Both the position numbers and the translations under genes were made by a program. Under the pieces are notes generated by a model that had not been told where the DNA came from, did no database searches, and saw only the letters and a program-made list of their open reading frames with translations. A DNA stretch of 35,954 bases, taken from the IMG/VR virus record IMGVR_UViG_3300007345_000114, positions 1 to 35,954 of that record; one strand, 5' to 3'. The DNA is from a virus. Below are positions 14,454-22,570 of the stretch, in pieces. Numbering within the stretch: the first letter of the stretch is position 1; every line of letters starts with the position of its first letter.

Positions 14454-14506
14454 TGCGTAGTGTGGACTCGAACCACACACGTTGAACGTGGTTCCATACC
14501 TACGCG
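14454..14506 (-). ncRNA. Shortened tRNA-like element
   Basis: On the minus strand, CGCGTAG and CTACGCA form an acceptor-like helix (six of seven pairs). CTACGCA follows directly a T-arm-like hairpin: stem TGTGG/CCACA with the 7-base loop TTCGAGT, which fits the tRNA T-loop consensus TTCRANY. Upstream of the T arm is a second perfect stem (CACGT/ACGTG, loop TCA) where an anticodon arm would be, and nine unpaired bases replace the D arm. At 53 bases it is about 20 shorter than a tRNA and has no usable anticodon, so it is tRNA-like, not a tRNA gene. Confidence 0.45.
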
Positions 14507-14529
14507 CCCTCAATTAGTGCACGCGCTTA

Positions 14530-14547
14530 ACAACTGCCCGAAGTTGT
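14530..14547. other. Perfect 6-bp hairpin
   Basis: ACAACT and AGTTGT flank a 6-base loop (GCCCGA on the plus strand). A further perfect 5-bp stem TTGGT/ACCAA with a 7-base loop lies at 14581-14597. Both are in the presumed early leader/origin region. They lack T runs. Confidence 0.4.
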
Positions 14548-14629
14548 GTATGTCGCAGGTCCCCGCGTGTCGTCGTGGCATTGGTGAGGGTTACCAACGC
14601 TCTGACATTAATCGCTACTGTATCCGCAT

Positions 14630-14706
14630 ACTTGCGCTCCACATATTACCGCCTACCTACACGCGCAACTTGCGCCCCGCGTGTATTCGATGTGCGCTAC
14701 TTGCGC
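14630..14706. repeat. Three direct ACTTGCGC iterons
   Basis: The octamer ACTTGCGC occurs at 14630-14637, 14668-14675 and 14699-14706, each preceded by GC within the four bases before it. Spacing is 38 and 31 bases. The second and third copies are also halves of inverted repeats (GCGCAA-C-TTGCGC at 14663-14675; GTGCGC-TACTT-GCGCAC at 14692-14708). The first and second flank the stem ACACGCG/CGCGTGT (14659-14684). Near DnaA boxes lie around them (14620, 14724, 14878, 14934). This is the best candidate for an origin or operator array. Confidence 0.5.
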
Positions 14707-14790
14707 ACAATTCGCGTTCTCCCTGTGGATGGGTTACTTCAGCACGGTCAATGTAGCCCCGTGTAATAAGGGGGGCACTACATACCGCAC

Positions 14791-14824
14791 CGTCTACGCT
14801 ACCTATTAAGGTAGTTTGTAGACG
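14791..14824. other. Long two-part hairpin
   Basis: Outer arms CGTCTAC/GTAGACG (7 bp) enclose an inner perfect stem CTACC/GGTAG with loop TATTAA. The 34-base element has 12 perfect pairs. No T run follows on either strand, so it is more likely an RNA structure or protein-binding site than a terminator. Confidence 0.5.
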
Positions 14825-14964
14825 TTCCGTGACTCATTATTTAAGTTCCCTGTATTGGGTAGGGTCAACCTTTGCACGGTGGATATATTCCGTGTTCGAC
14901 TTTTCCGTGTGTGCTTCTATACTTTCGCTCCCGTTATCCGTCGGGGACTACTTGACACACAAAG

Positions 14965-14997
14965 GTTAGAAGGTAGGGCATTTGCCGTTGTTCTAAC
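14965..14997. other. Hairpin with nested stems
   Basis: GTTAGAA and TTCTAAC (7 bp) flank an inner GGCA-TT-TGCC stem. A further hairpin (ACG-CACC / GGTG-T-CGT with a single bulge) is at 15023-15041. All lie between the minus-strand promoter at about 15,100 and the first early gene, so they would be part of its transcript. Confidence 0.45.
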
Positions 14998-15091
14998 GTC
15001 GTAGGCTAATGAGACACTATGTACGCACCTGATGGTGTCGTATCGTTCGCCGCTATATAGGAGCCTTTGCCCCGTCGACGTCTGACGCCGT

Positions 15092-15123
15092 CAAAGTTAG
15101 TGACGTGTTTTCGACAATACCAA
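15092..15123 (-). promoter_or_regulatory. Bacteroidota-type promoter for the early operon
   Basis: On the minus strand TTG (within a T9-G run, plus 15121-15129) is separated by 21 bases from TAACTTTG (plus 15092-15099). This fits the Bacteroidota sigma consensus TTG - about 19-21 - TAnnTTTG. Transcription would start near 15,085 and run leftward through a structured leader of about 670 bases into the early operon. Confidence 0.6.
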
Positions 15124-15129
15124 AAAAAA

Positions 15130-15738
15130 ACTGATAATGTCGATAGAGAGTTGGTCGAATTTGCTAACTCATTGAAAATCAGCACCCATTCACTGCGATA
15201 TTTTCGATGAACGAATGTATAATATCGATGTGCCCCCGTTGGTTAGTTTGTTGTTAGTATTTGGAATAAACGCAATATCAACACAAAGGAATTGAAATAG
15301 TAATACAAACAATGCCCAGACCTATCGGTAGTGGGGGGAATAGACAATGGAACGGGGGGCGGTATTGTACACGGTTTCTTTCGGTCAATGCAATGAATGG
15401 CAACACAAAAGGGGGCGCCGCAAAGTTGTAAGTCGCTGATAATCAGGGGGATAGTACTGTTACTATTGCAATTAAAAAGCTGAAAAGTCCTGGAAATACA
15501 AATACTAACACAAAACGCCACCAAGTCGAGTCGGTTTCGGTCGCCGCCGCCAACGCCGCGTAAATTATATAATCCCCGATCTCTGTTGTTCAAACCTTTT
15601 TTCTCACCCCTTCTTCGGTATTTACTTCAAAAGCTGTTTTCTTGTGCCCTCCTGGTGGATTTCCCCTCTGAATTCTCTCGACGAGTTTTGTACAGTTGGG
15701 AAGTTGTAGAAAAAAAAGAGAGGAATGTGCCATAGTTT
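15130..15738. other. Gene-poor stretch between early promoter and palindromes
   Basis: About 600 bases without a convincing gene. It is AT-rich in parts and holds GATATTTTCGAT and ATATCGAT near 15200-15230. A minus-strand ATG frame at 15243-15593 has low-complexity, Cys-rich translation and no coupling, so it is not called. TAGACAATGG near 15346 resembles a half of the palindrome at 15739. Confidence 0.5.
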
Positions 15739-15752
15739 TAGACAATTGTCTA
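15739..15752. promoter_or_regulatory. 14-bp perfect palindrome, operator candidate
   Basis: TAGACAATTGTCTA is a perfect inverted repeat. The half-site TAGACAAT resembles that of the second palindrome (TTGACAATGTCAA) 69 bases downstream, and half-site-like copies (GACAAT) occur at about 15112 and 15346. It lies upstream of the late arm, so a repressor or activator dimer could bind here. Confidence 0.45.
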
Positions 15753-15820
15753 TTTCCCTTGTTCATACTACGTCTATATCCCAGGATTTTGTCTGTTGTG
15801 CGTCTATTACAGAGGGGGAT

Positions 15821-15833
15821 TTGACAATGTCAA
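15821..15833. promoter_or_regulatory. 13-bp palindrome related to the one at 15739
   Basis: TTGACA-A-TGTCAA is a perfect inverted repeat with a one-base centre. It shares the GACAAT core with the palindrome at 15739. TTGACA-like halves recur at about 15849 (TTTGAC) and 15879 (TTGACAC). The interval 15834-15998 has no gene; a weak TATCTTTA box at 15987 precedes the first late ATG. Confidence 0.4.
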
Positions 15834-15998
15834 TTTTTTGGTGTAACTTTGACTTAGAGAGACGGATAAATGGGGAGGTTGACACAGTGAACCTACGAAA
15901 TTTGGGTGGCTCTTTTGGTGAATACGGGTCACTTGTGCACTGACCTGAACTGATTCCTTGGTGTTCGAGGCAGTGGTAAGGATTATTATCTTTACTAC

Positions 15999-17327
15999 AT
16001 GAAAATCAAGAAGTTGCAAGACGGGGGTTACCCTACAAATGTCAGGGAGTTGCTTGATGCTCTCAGCTACGATCTCCGCCCCTCTACCATTGCACCTACA
16101 TCGCAAGATGAGGACATCCGCACTAACCAAATGCGCAGGACGACACCCCCAGAACCTGCGCGTCCTGACTTGCGTAACTACACCCCACCCACACAAAGGT
16201 CAATTGGTGGGGGTCAAAGGTTCTATAGCGCAGAAGAACAGCGTCAACGCGAGTTTATGCGCCCTGGGGGGACTGCAGACCAGATGAAATCGCAGATGGG
16301 GGAGTTTGCTGCAGGTATGACGCCAATACTAGGGGACCTGATGGAGGCAGGGTACATCGGTCGCGATGCCTACAACCAGGATTATGATGCAGCAGGACTA
16401 GGGGCACTGCTTGCACTGCTCCCTGGGGCTATGGGTCGGTATGGCGCTGATGCGTACAAGGCTATCAGAGGACGTGTCCTCCCCACCCCGACGGAAAGTC
16501 AGTTGAGTGGTATGTACCGTCAAAACTCCCCTACTGCCAACCTAAACACCGACTTGAAGGCTGGTGCTGATAGGCAAGGGATTGCTAGGCCAATAGATAA
16601 CCTCGCAACAAGCAACATTGCAAATATGCAACGGAAACAAGTTTCTATGTTGTTTGATGACACTCTCGATCCTGCAATCCAGCAGCCCCTCATTGATGAG
16701 ATGATTGAAGATGGGATGTTGAAGCCAGGGGCTACTCTACAAGATGCACGCGACCTAGTCAACAAGGAGATCAACAATGTGGAGATGATGTATGGGTATG
16801 GACATGGTTATGGGTATGTGGATGGTAGCGAGGAACCCTTTACGGTAATGGGGTATGGTGAGATGTATCCTTTGAGTGATCGAGAGATCGTCAGCGCAGC
16901 AAGCCGCCGTGGCGGGATGCCGTTGGAGGAGTCTCTACGTCGTGGCAATTTGGCTGCTAGTGACGTGCTACAGGATTTACAAAAACAAATTGATGAGCTA
17001 GAGTTCGATGCTATCAATGGGCCTCTTGCAGATCGCGCAACTGCTAAAGCAAAGCTTGATGCACTAAAGTCCGAAAGGGAGGATATAGTTAGGGCGGCAG
17101 TGCAATATACGGATGACATGGACGATGCAGCTGTGGTTCGGATGGCGCTACAGGCCGTTCAGGATTTCCGTAACCAATATGGCCGTATGCCAAGTGACAA
17201 CTACATGCGCGATATGATTGATCGCATCAACCAGCTTCGCGTGGGCCTATCCCCTGAAGACTTAGCTTCACCAACTATGCGTAACGAATACGGTGGTAAA
17301 ATCCCATACAAGATTAAGAAGAAGTAA
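15999..17327 (+). CDS. Probable internal virion protein with N- and C-terminal GG motifs, 442 aa
   Basis: First gene of the late arm. It begins MKIKKLQDGGYPTNVRELLD, nearly the same as the N-terminus of the next, much larger protein, and ends with NEYGGKIPYKIKKK, a basic tail with a second Y-GG motif. Residues about 95-165 are Ala/Gly-rich and hydrophobic (GEFAAGMTPILGDLMEAGYI, AAGLGALLALLPGAMGRYGA), as in ejected internal virion proteins. A long helix occupies the 320-400 region (LQKQIDELEFDAINGPLADR). No enzymatic domain is visible. It shares a TAATG junction with the next gene. Virion role is inferred from position and composition. Confidence 0.7.
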   Translation: MKIKKLQDGGYPTNVRELLDALSYDLRPSTIAPTSQDEDIRTNQMRRTTPPEPARPDLRNYTPPTQRSIGGGQRFYSAEEQRQREFMRPGGTADQMKSQMGEFAAGMTPILGDLMEAGYIGRDAYNQDYDAAGLGALLALLPGAMGRYGADAYKAIRGRVLPTPTESQLSGMYRQNSPTANLNTDLKAGADRQGIARPIDNLATSNIANMQRKQVSMLFDDTLDPAIQQPLIDEMIEDGMLKPGATLQDARDLVNKEINNVEMMYGYGHGYGYVDGSEEPFTVMGYGEMYPLSDREIVSAASRRGGMPLEESLRRGNLAASDVLQDLQKQIDELEFDAINGPLADRATAKAKLDALKSEREDIVRAAVQYTDDMDDAAVVRMALQAVQDFRNQYGRMPSDNYMRDMIDRINQLRVGLSPEDLASPTMRNEYGGKIPYKIKKK

Positions 17328-20300
17328 TGCTGAGTAAGAGTAGGCGAAAGGGGACGCAAATAAAAAAGAAGCGAATCCCTAAGTACAACGACGGTGGTCG
17401 CCCAACGAATGTTACAGAGCTACTTGATTACTTAGATAGGTATCAGGGTCAAACAATGATCCCGACTTCTGATCCGTACAATCTACCAGTAACTCAGGTC
17501 AACCTCCCTGCAGCTGAGGTCATCACAGACAGGTCAGATCCAACTTACGTCAACGCTATGCTGCCTGAGCGTATCGCCAGGACAGAAGGGGATTTGGCTG
17601 CAGTGTATCGCAACCTGGGGAGCCAAGGTGTGACTGACTACCTGGATATGACCCAGGGGGTAGTCGACGCACAGAACAGAGGGTATGAGGCTATCGAGCT
17701 TCCCTTGTACTTCACTCCTTTTGGGACCCCAGCACTGATCAATCGCATGCTGGCTGATGGGGTGGATGCCGACGATCTACCCAGTATAGTGGCAGCAGCT
17801 TCGAGTGCAGCAATGCGTAAGATGCCGAGTGGTCCTGCTGTTGGCGGGGTGCTGCGTGAGGGGGCTGAAGATGTACGCAACTTCTTCCGTCGTATGATGG
17901 GGAAGGACCCTAAGTACACGGCCCGAACGTCCGATATCGTAGACCAGCCTGGACGTATGGCAAGTGAGATGGAAAGATTCGCTTCTGGCTTGACACCTGA
18001 AGGGGCTCGCAGAATGGATATGCTGGGACGCCGACCGTCCTCCTCTGGTATGTTCTCTGCAGCGGAAGAGGCAGCGGTAGAAGCCGAAATCCTTACTGGA
18101 GAGGAGGCTGTCCTGGGGCGAAGGGGTTTGCCAGGATCTCCAGAGATGGCCCGCATCGAGGGGCAAAACATAAGCTTCAGGCGTAACCAAAATCAGGGCC
18201 AAGAAATGGCACGCGAAGCGGCCAGTAAGATGCCGTACAAAGTGCTTCGGGACATGACCGAAGCAGATTATCAGGCTCTTGCTCCATCTGGAGATGAGCA
18301 TCGCGCGACTGCATTTATCAATGAGCTAGGCAAAATACAGCATCGTCAGCATGCTGATGTTTACGGAAACACAACTCAACCTGTTCAGCAGATTCCTGCT
18401 TTGATGATTGGGGGCGATTTGGAGAAGCGTGCGAATAAACAGGGGATGATTCCGAAGGACCAGCTCGCCCAGTTCCTGGAGAAAGGGGGGTTGAGTACGT
18501 TTGACAAAGCTGTATTGGAACAAGCCATGATGGAGCTAGGTACGGTACCTGGCAAAAAGGGTAAGGAGTTTTACAACCTCCGCGACCTGCGCAACTTCGC
18601 CGCAGCAAATTTGCAGGAGCGCTTCTCTCTTGATGAAACAGACAGTTATACTGACTACGGCACAGGAAATCTTCGAGGTCCCAAAAACGAAATTCAGAGT
18701 ATTGGAACTAAATTGATAGTCGCCAATCGGGAAAGTGAAATAGGCAAGAGCTACATTGGTGCAAGCTCTGGACATTGGAGAGAAATTTCACCAGACATTG
18801 TCGCTCACTACCGAGGGTTTGTACGAGGTGGCAACTTGGCTGATACAAGAACCCTGTACATCTCAGAGATGCAGTCAGATGTCGCTCAAAGCGGCAGGTT
18901 CCTCAAAGATTCTTATGACTACGTCAAAGACTTCCCTCAGGATATTATGCGACAGGCTCCAGATGAAAACGGAGTTATGCGGTATACGTATCAGTTCCCA
19001 GATGACGCCTATGATAGTGCCCGACGCTATGCATTCCGTAATCTACCTGAAGCCCGCAACCCGCACGAGCTCTTCTTTAATATGCCTGTAGAATTTGATA
19101 TCGAGGCCACAGCACCGAGTGGATACGATGATGTCATGGAGCAGATAAAGGACGTACTGGGTGATGGTGTGATTACCCCAGAGAACGAGTTCTTGTACGA
19201 CGTCAATTACTGGATGGGTTTGCAGGGGCAAGTCAGAGACCTGTACAGAACATATCGGGATCTAAATAAGAACAGCAAGGGGATAGCTCGCAGGTTCTAC
19301 CAAGAAGCAATAAAAGTGTGGCAGGATGGTCACCCAGGCCTTGAGCTTGAGTGGCTCGATTCTACTAGTCCTGACCTCAGTAACATAGCTATTGATATGG
19401 AGATAGCCATCGAAGACATTATAGAGGCGTTGCAAAAAAATGATGTCAATCCACCTGGCACTTTTACAAACGCCTACATCCAATCTTCATATGATCAGAG
19501 CCTGGAGGTCTTGAAGGATCTACTAGAGAGGCAGCAGGGTTATGACGCGGAGATGGCCATGGTCTTTCACGACGGGACATATCGTGATATGGAAATTGGT
19601 AGTGAGTACCCTGCCCAGGATGAAAAAATCCAGAGTCACTTCGTTAAGAACCAGGACGAGTTTCTACTTAGCCAGATCATTCAACAGAATAGTCAGTATA
19701 AGGCAATTAGATTCCCGACAGGACAAACGACAGGAATCATACAGGGTTTCTTTAGAAGCCCCGTAAGGTTCGAGCAGGAGATCCAGAGAACCAGAGAATC
19801 CATCGAGCACCTAAGAGGGGACGTCACAAGAGCCAATAACCTAATCGACAATCCGGAGGGGGGTATTGAAGGTTTTAAGTCTGTGTTTCAAGATGGATCT
19901 ACGACTTACTTTGGAGATCAAATTGATGCTCTAGGCCCAGTCACTCAGGAGCTTCTTTTTGGAACTAAGATCGTGGGTGACTCTGGAAAACCACGATTTA
20001 CAGATATCGAAGGCTACACACAACGCACTCCCGATGGCGCTACAATGGCCGACCCAGTTCTGGATCGGGTGGTGTATTATCCTGGCAATACTGAGTCAGC
20101 CATTTATGAAGGCAAGGTGTCTCCTCAAATGCAGAAGGATGTACACTTGTACAACTTCATGACGTTTGTAAATGCATTCCAACAGGGTCGTGTCAGAACC
20201 AACATTGCGGATCTCCGTGCTCAAGAGTTTAGAGAAGCAGCCGAATACGTAGCGAGCACCTTACCTAGGGAGCCAGGCCGATTGCACAGTAATGTCAATT

Positions 20301-21394
20301 ACGTAATGCAAATCTATGCTGTGGATCCTAAATACCCTGGAACTGGCCAGGATATGCTTGGCAAGTATGAGCGGTTCAAGGGCTCTTCAGACATGGACCT
20401 AATAATCGATACCCTAATCGATCGTGTGGAGAGCTTTGCGAATTCGAACCCTCATGATTTTACTGGAATCCCACAAATCCCTAGGCTTGAGGCAGAAGCA
20501 TATCTAAATGGCGACTTCCTTGAGCACCCAGCGTATAAGCTGTACATAGATGCTAATGATCCTGGTGGGCTGCTATTCCAGAAAAAAGTGATAGATGAGT
20601 TCTCTAGCCACTTGGCCTATAAGGGGCATTTCAATCCTTGGAAGTTTGGCGACGAGCTCAACTTCTCTGTGGGAGACTTGGTTTACCACTACATCGAAAA
20701 CTATGGTATCATGCCCTCGAACTCGGCGAGTCAGATTGCCAAGAATCAAAAGGCAAAGCAGCTGACGGAACTGACGTTCGGTGAGGGTAGTCATAGGAGC
20801 CTGGGATGGAATTCTGGGTTTGGGGGTGGTTACGGTGAGTCGCAGAAATTGATTTTTATGCCTATTGCGCAGACTCCTGGCGGTCCGCAACGGGCAGGAG
20901 CAATGATCCAAGAACTTGGTTATATGGTTACCGAGTCCGAACTCCAGGATTTCCTAGCTCAAAAAGCAGTAGAGCTGAATAAGTTGGGTGGGGCCATTGG
21001 TGATAACGCAGCTAGTATTCGAGGTTTAATTAGTTTCCGAACCGGAATTGAAAACTTAGGGTATTCTTTGAAAAGAGGCGCTATTTCCCATGGTGATATC
21101 GGATCGCAACAGACGCACCTTCAGTCACAGGAGGACCAGTTGCGAGCTATTCTAAATGGTGAGGGTATACGGGACGATCTGAAGACGGTCATGAACAGTT
21201 ATGATCGCCTACCTAAGATTGCTAAAAAGATGGGTTACAATCTAAAGCCAGTCACTGACCAGCACGGAAATGAATGGTTCGAGCTCAAGGTACCTAAGTC
21301 CATGCAGCGGGGGGAAGGCGAAGTACGAGGCTATAAGTATGGTGGTAGGGTGAGAGTAAAGAAGCGCAAACCTATGAAAGTAATCAAGCGATGA
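17327..21394 (+). CDS. Giant 1,355-aa internal virion / polyvalent-type protein
   Basis: After a basic leader, KYNDGGRPTNVTELLDYLDR (about 20-39) repeats the N-terminal motif of the preceding gene. The C-terminus has GYKYGGRVRVKKRKPMKVIK. Residues about 385-525 carry a module seen in large phage polyvalent or internal virion proteins: GMIPKDQLAQFLEKGGLSTF, then HWREISPDIVAHYRGF, then RTLYISEMQSD. The last two are divergent forms of HW-x-x-PNVLAHIR and LFIEEIQSDW. The matching late part of that module (FLLSQIIQQNSQYKAIRFPTGQTTG) follows near residues 773-797. It is probably packaged and delivered with the DNA; no catalytic residues can be named. An Ala-rich hydrophobic patch lies near 125-180. 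Confidence 0.75.
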   Translation: MLSKSRRKGTQIKKKRIPKYNDGGRPTNVTELLDYLDRYQGQTMIPTSDPYNLPVTQVNLPAAEVITDRSDPTYVNAMLPERIARTEGDLAAVYRNLGSQGVTDYLDMTQGVVDAQNRGYEAIELPLYFTPFGTPALINRMLADGVDADDLPSIVAAASSAAMRKMPSGPAVGGVLREGAEDVRNFFRRMMGKDPKYTARTSDIVDQPGRMASEMERFASGLTPEGARRMDMLGRRPSSSGMFSAAEEAAVEAEILTGEEAVLGRRGLPGSPEMARIEGQNISFRRNQNQGQEMAREAASKMPYKVLRDMTEADYQALAPSGDEHRATAFINELGKIQHRQHADVYGNTTQPVQQIPALMIGGDLEKRANKQGMIPKDQLAQFLEKGGLSTFDKAVLEQAMMELGTVPGKKGKEFYNLRDLRNFAAANLQERFSLDETDSYTDYGTGNLRGPKNEIQSIGTKLIVANRESEIGKSYIGASSGHWREISPDIVAHYRGFVRGGNLADTRTLYISEMQSDVAQSGRFLKDSYDYVKDFPQDIMRQAPDENGVMRYTYQFPDDAYDSARRYAFRNLPEARNPHELFFNMPVEFDIEATAPSGYDDVMEQIKDVLGDGVITPENEFLYDVNYWMGLQGQVRDLYRTYRDLNKNSKGIARRFYQEAIKVWQDGHPGLELEWLDSTSPDLSNIAIDMEIAIEDIIEALQKNDVNPPGTFTNAYIQSSYDQSLEVLKDLLERQQGYDAEMAMVFHDGTYRDMEIGSEYPAQDEKIQSHFVKNQDEFLLSQIIQQNSQYKAIRFPTGQTTGIIQGFFRSPVRFEQEIQRTRESIEHLRGDVTRANNLIDNPEGGIEGFKSVFQDGSTTYFGDQIDALGPVTQELLFGTKIVGDSGKPRFTDIEGYTQRTPDGATMADPVLDRVVYYPGNTESAIYEGKVSPQMQKDVHLYNFMTFVNAFQQGRVRTNIADLRAQEFREAAEYVASTLPREPGRLHSNVNYVMQIYAVDPKYPGTGQDMLGKYERFKGSSDMDLIIDTLIDRVESFANSNPHDFTGIPQIPRLEAEAYLNGDFLEHPAYKLYIDANDPGGLLFQKKVIDEFSSHLAYKGHFNPWKFGDELNFSVGDLVYHYIENYGIMPSNSASQIAKNQKAKQLTELTFGEGSHRSLGWNSGFGGGYGESQKLIFMPIAQTPGGPQRAGAMIQELGYMVTESELQDFLAQKAVELNKLGGAIGDNAASIRGLISFRTGIENLGYSLKRGAISHGDIGSQQTHLQSQEDQLRAILNGEGIRDDLKTVMNSYDRLPKIAKKMGYNLKPVTDQHGNEWFELKVPKSMQRGEGEVRGYKYGGRVRVKKRKPMKVIKR

Positions 21395-21528
21395 ACAGAG
21401 AAGAAGAGTGGGATGCCCCAACATTCCTAGACAAGAAGAAGCTCCAGGAGACGGCAGAGAAGCTGAAGAGTGGGGAGATCACCTGCAACCTGGACTCCCC
21501 AGAGGATTGCGAAAGCTGTTCAGGATGA
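21391..21528 (+). CDS. Small protein, 45 aa
   Basis: The frame reads MNREEEWDAPTFLDKKKLQE, TAEKLKSGEITCNLDSPEDC, ESCSG. It starts with an ATGA overlap at the end of the giant gene and ends with an ATGA overlap into the next gene. Charged helix plus a Cys-rich acidic tail (three Cys in 14 residues). Unknown role. Confidence 0.65.
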   Translation: MNREEEWDAPTFLDKKKLQETAEKLKSGEITCNLDSPEDCESCSG

Positions 21529-22493
21529 GACTAAAGAAATATGAACACGGAGGCAGGCATGGAAACTGGCCACCAGAAGGTGCTGAGGATGCCTTCCCTA
21601 CGTCTGTAGCTACTAGGCAAGATAGTCTAGATGCATATTATGCGGCTGAACATCTGAACACCGTCCTAAATATGTGGGAGTACACAACGTCTGCAAATAC
21701 AGATCCTGGGACACTCTACAAGATGGCACAACATCTAAGAAGGGCTAGAGGCAACTATTCGGATGCGGAAAAAAAAGAGTACGAAGATGCTCTTGTTAAT
21801 TTTGATGCAGCCTATAAAGCTTCTGGTAGGATACCAACAATAGATGACTATTATGGGATATTCAACAATACGACTGAGGGAGACGTAACGAGAGTAAGGG
21901 AGATGACTACTGGAGTTATAAATCCTAGACTTGGCCTTGGGTATTATGACACTGGGATTCAACCGCAAGGATTAATTACTGGAGAATCCGACATAGCCCC
22001 TGTTGTAGACCCCATGGTGCATCGAGAAATTATGCCTTCATGGGAGAAAGAGACCACTGATCAATATGATATTATAGAATTCCCTTACTACGATCCTCTA
22101 GCTGTAAAACCCTATGACCTCCTCACGGAAGAAGAAAAGAAGCAGCGTAGGGAAAAGTATGGTCCCGAACCCTGGGAGGAAAAGAAGAAAGAGAAATTTA
22201 AAGTTGTAAAGCGGGATCCTCCTCCGAAACCCGAACCCGAACCTGAGCCAGATCCTGCCCCCAAACCAGCCCCGACTCCTGAACGTAAGGTTAGAGTGGT
22301 CAAGGCGCCCACTGGCAGGCAGCCAGAATATTTATTCAAGGCCGCAAATACTGGAGCTAGGGGGAGCACTAGGACAGGCCAGGTCCCTTACGCCATTAAA
22401 GAGTGGGACGACAAAAGAAAACAGTGGAGGGTCAGAGACCTTGGTGAAGAGGAGATTCAAAAGTATCGAGACAAATACGAGATTGAGTCATGA
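21525..22493 (+). CDS. GG-motif virion-associated protein with Pro-Glu repeat, 322 aa
   Basis: It starts MRLKKYEHGGRHGNWPPEGA, the third late protein with the basic-Y-x-D/H-GG N-terminus. The body is helical and hydrophilic. Residues about 225-260 form a low-complexity linker (KRDPPPKPEPEPEPDPAPKP then APTPERK) flanked by basic FKVVK and VRVVK, like TonB-style spacers or surface-exposed linkers. A C-terminal module of about 60 residues (PYAIKEWDDKRKQWRVRDLG) follows. ATG 21525 is fixed by the ATGA overlap; the longer upstream frame is a shadow of the 45-residue gene. Confidence 0.65.
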   Translation: MRLKKYEHGGRHGNWPPEGAEDAFPTSVATRQDSLDAYYAAEHLNTVLNMWEYTTSANTDPGTLYKMAQHLRRARGNYSDAEKKEYEDALVNFDAAYKASGRIPTIDDYYGIFNNTTEGDVTRVREMTTGVINPRLGLGYYDTGIQPQGLITGESDIAPVVDPMVHREIMPSWEKETTDQYDIIEFPYYDPLAVKPYDLLTEEEKKQRREKYGPEPWEEKKKEKFKVVKRDPPPKPEPEPEPDPAPKPAPTPERKVRVVKAPTGRQPEYLFKAANTGARGSTRTGQVPYAIKEWDDKRKQWRVRDLGEEEIQKYRDKYEIES

Positions 22494-22564
22494 CTTTAGT
22501 AATAGCAATTCTGGTTGGTATGGCACTGCTTACTGCGTACACCCTGTCTAAGGTAGAAGATTAA
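22490..22564 (+). CDS. 24-aa membrane microprotein
   Basis: The frame reads MTLVIAILVGMALLTAYTLS then KVED: a single hydrophobic helix with a short polar C-terminus. It starts with an ATGA overlap with the preceding gene. It is followed by 18 bases holding the TATATTTG box. Small size makes it uncertain, but coupling and composition support it. Confidence 0.55.
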   Translation: MTLVIAILVGMALLTAYTLSKVED

Positions 22565-22570
22565 TATGGT

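Noticed and set aside
14440-14520. A normal tRNA gene
   Set aside because: Only the T arm and acceptor fit; the D arm and a 7-base anticodon loop are missing.
15243-15593. 116-codon minus-strand ATG frame with hydrophobic and Cys-rich stretches; a second frame there reads as a membrane helix
   Set aside because: No coupling to neighbours, low-complexity composition, the hydrophobic frame lacks an ATG and is broken by TGA, which is a stop in this genome.
15725-15943. 72-codon plus-strand frame upstream of the late arm
   Set aside because: It covers both palindromes and has no family resemblance; more likely regulatory DNA.
21408-21524. Longer start for the 322-residue GG-motif protein
   Set aside because: The upstream part overlaps the coupled 45-codon gene, and the conserved GG leader begins at ATG 21525.
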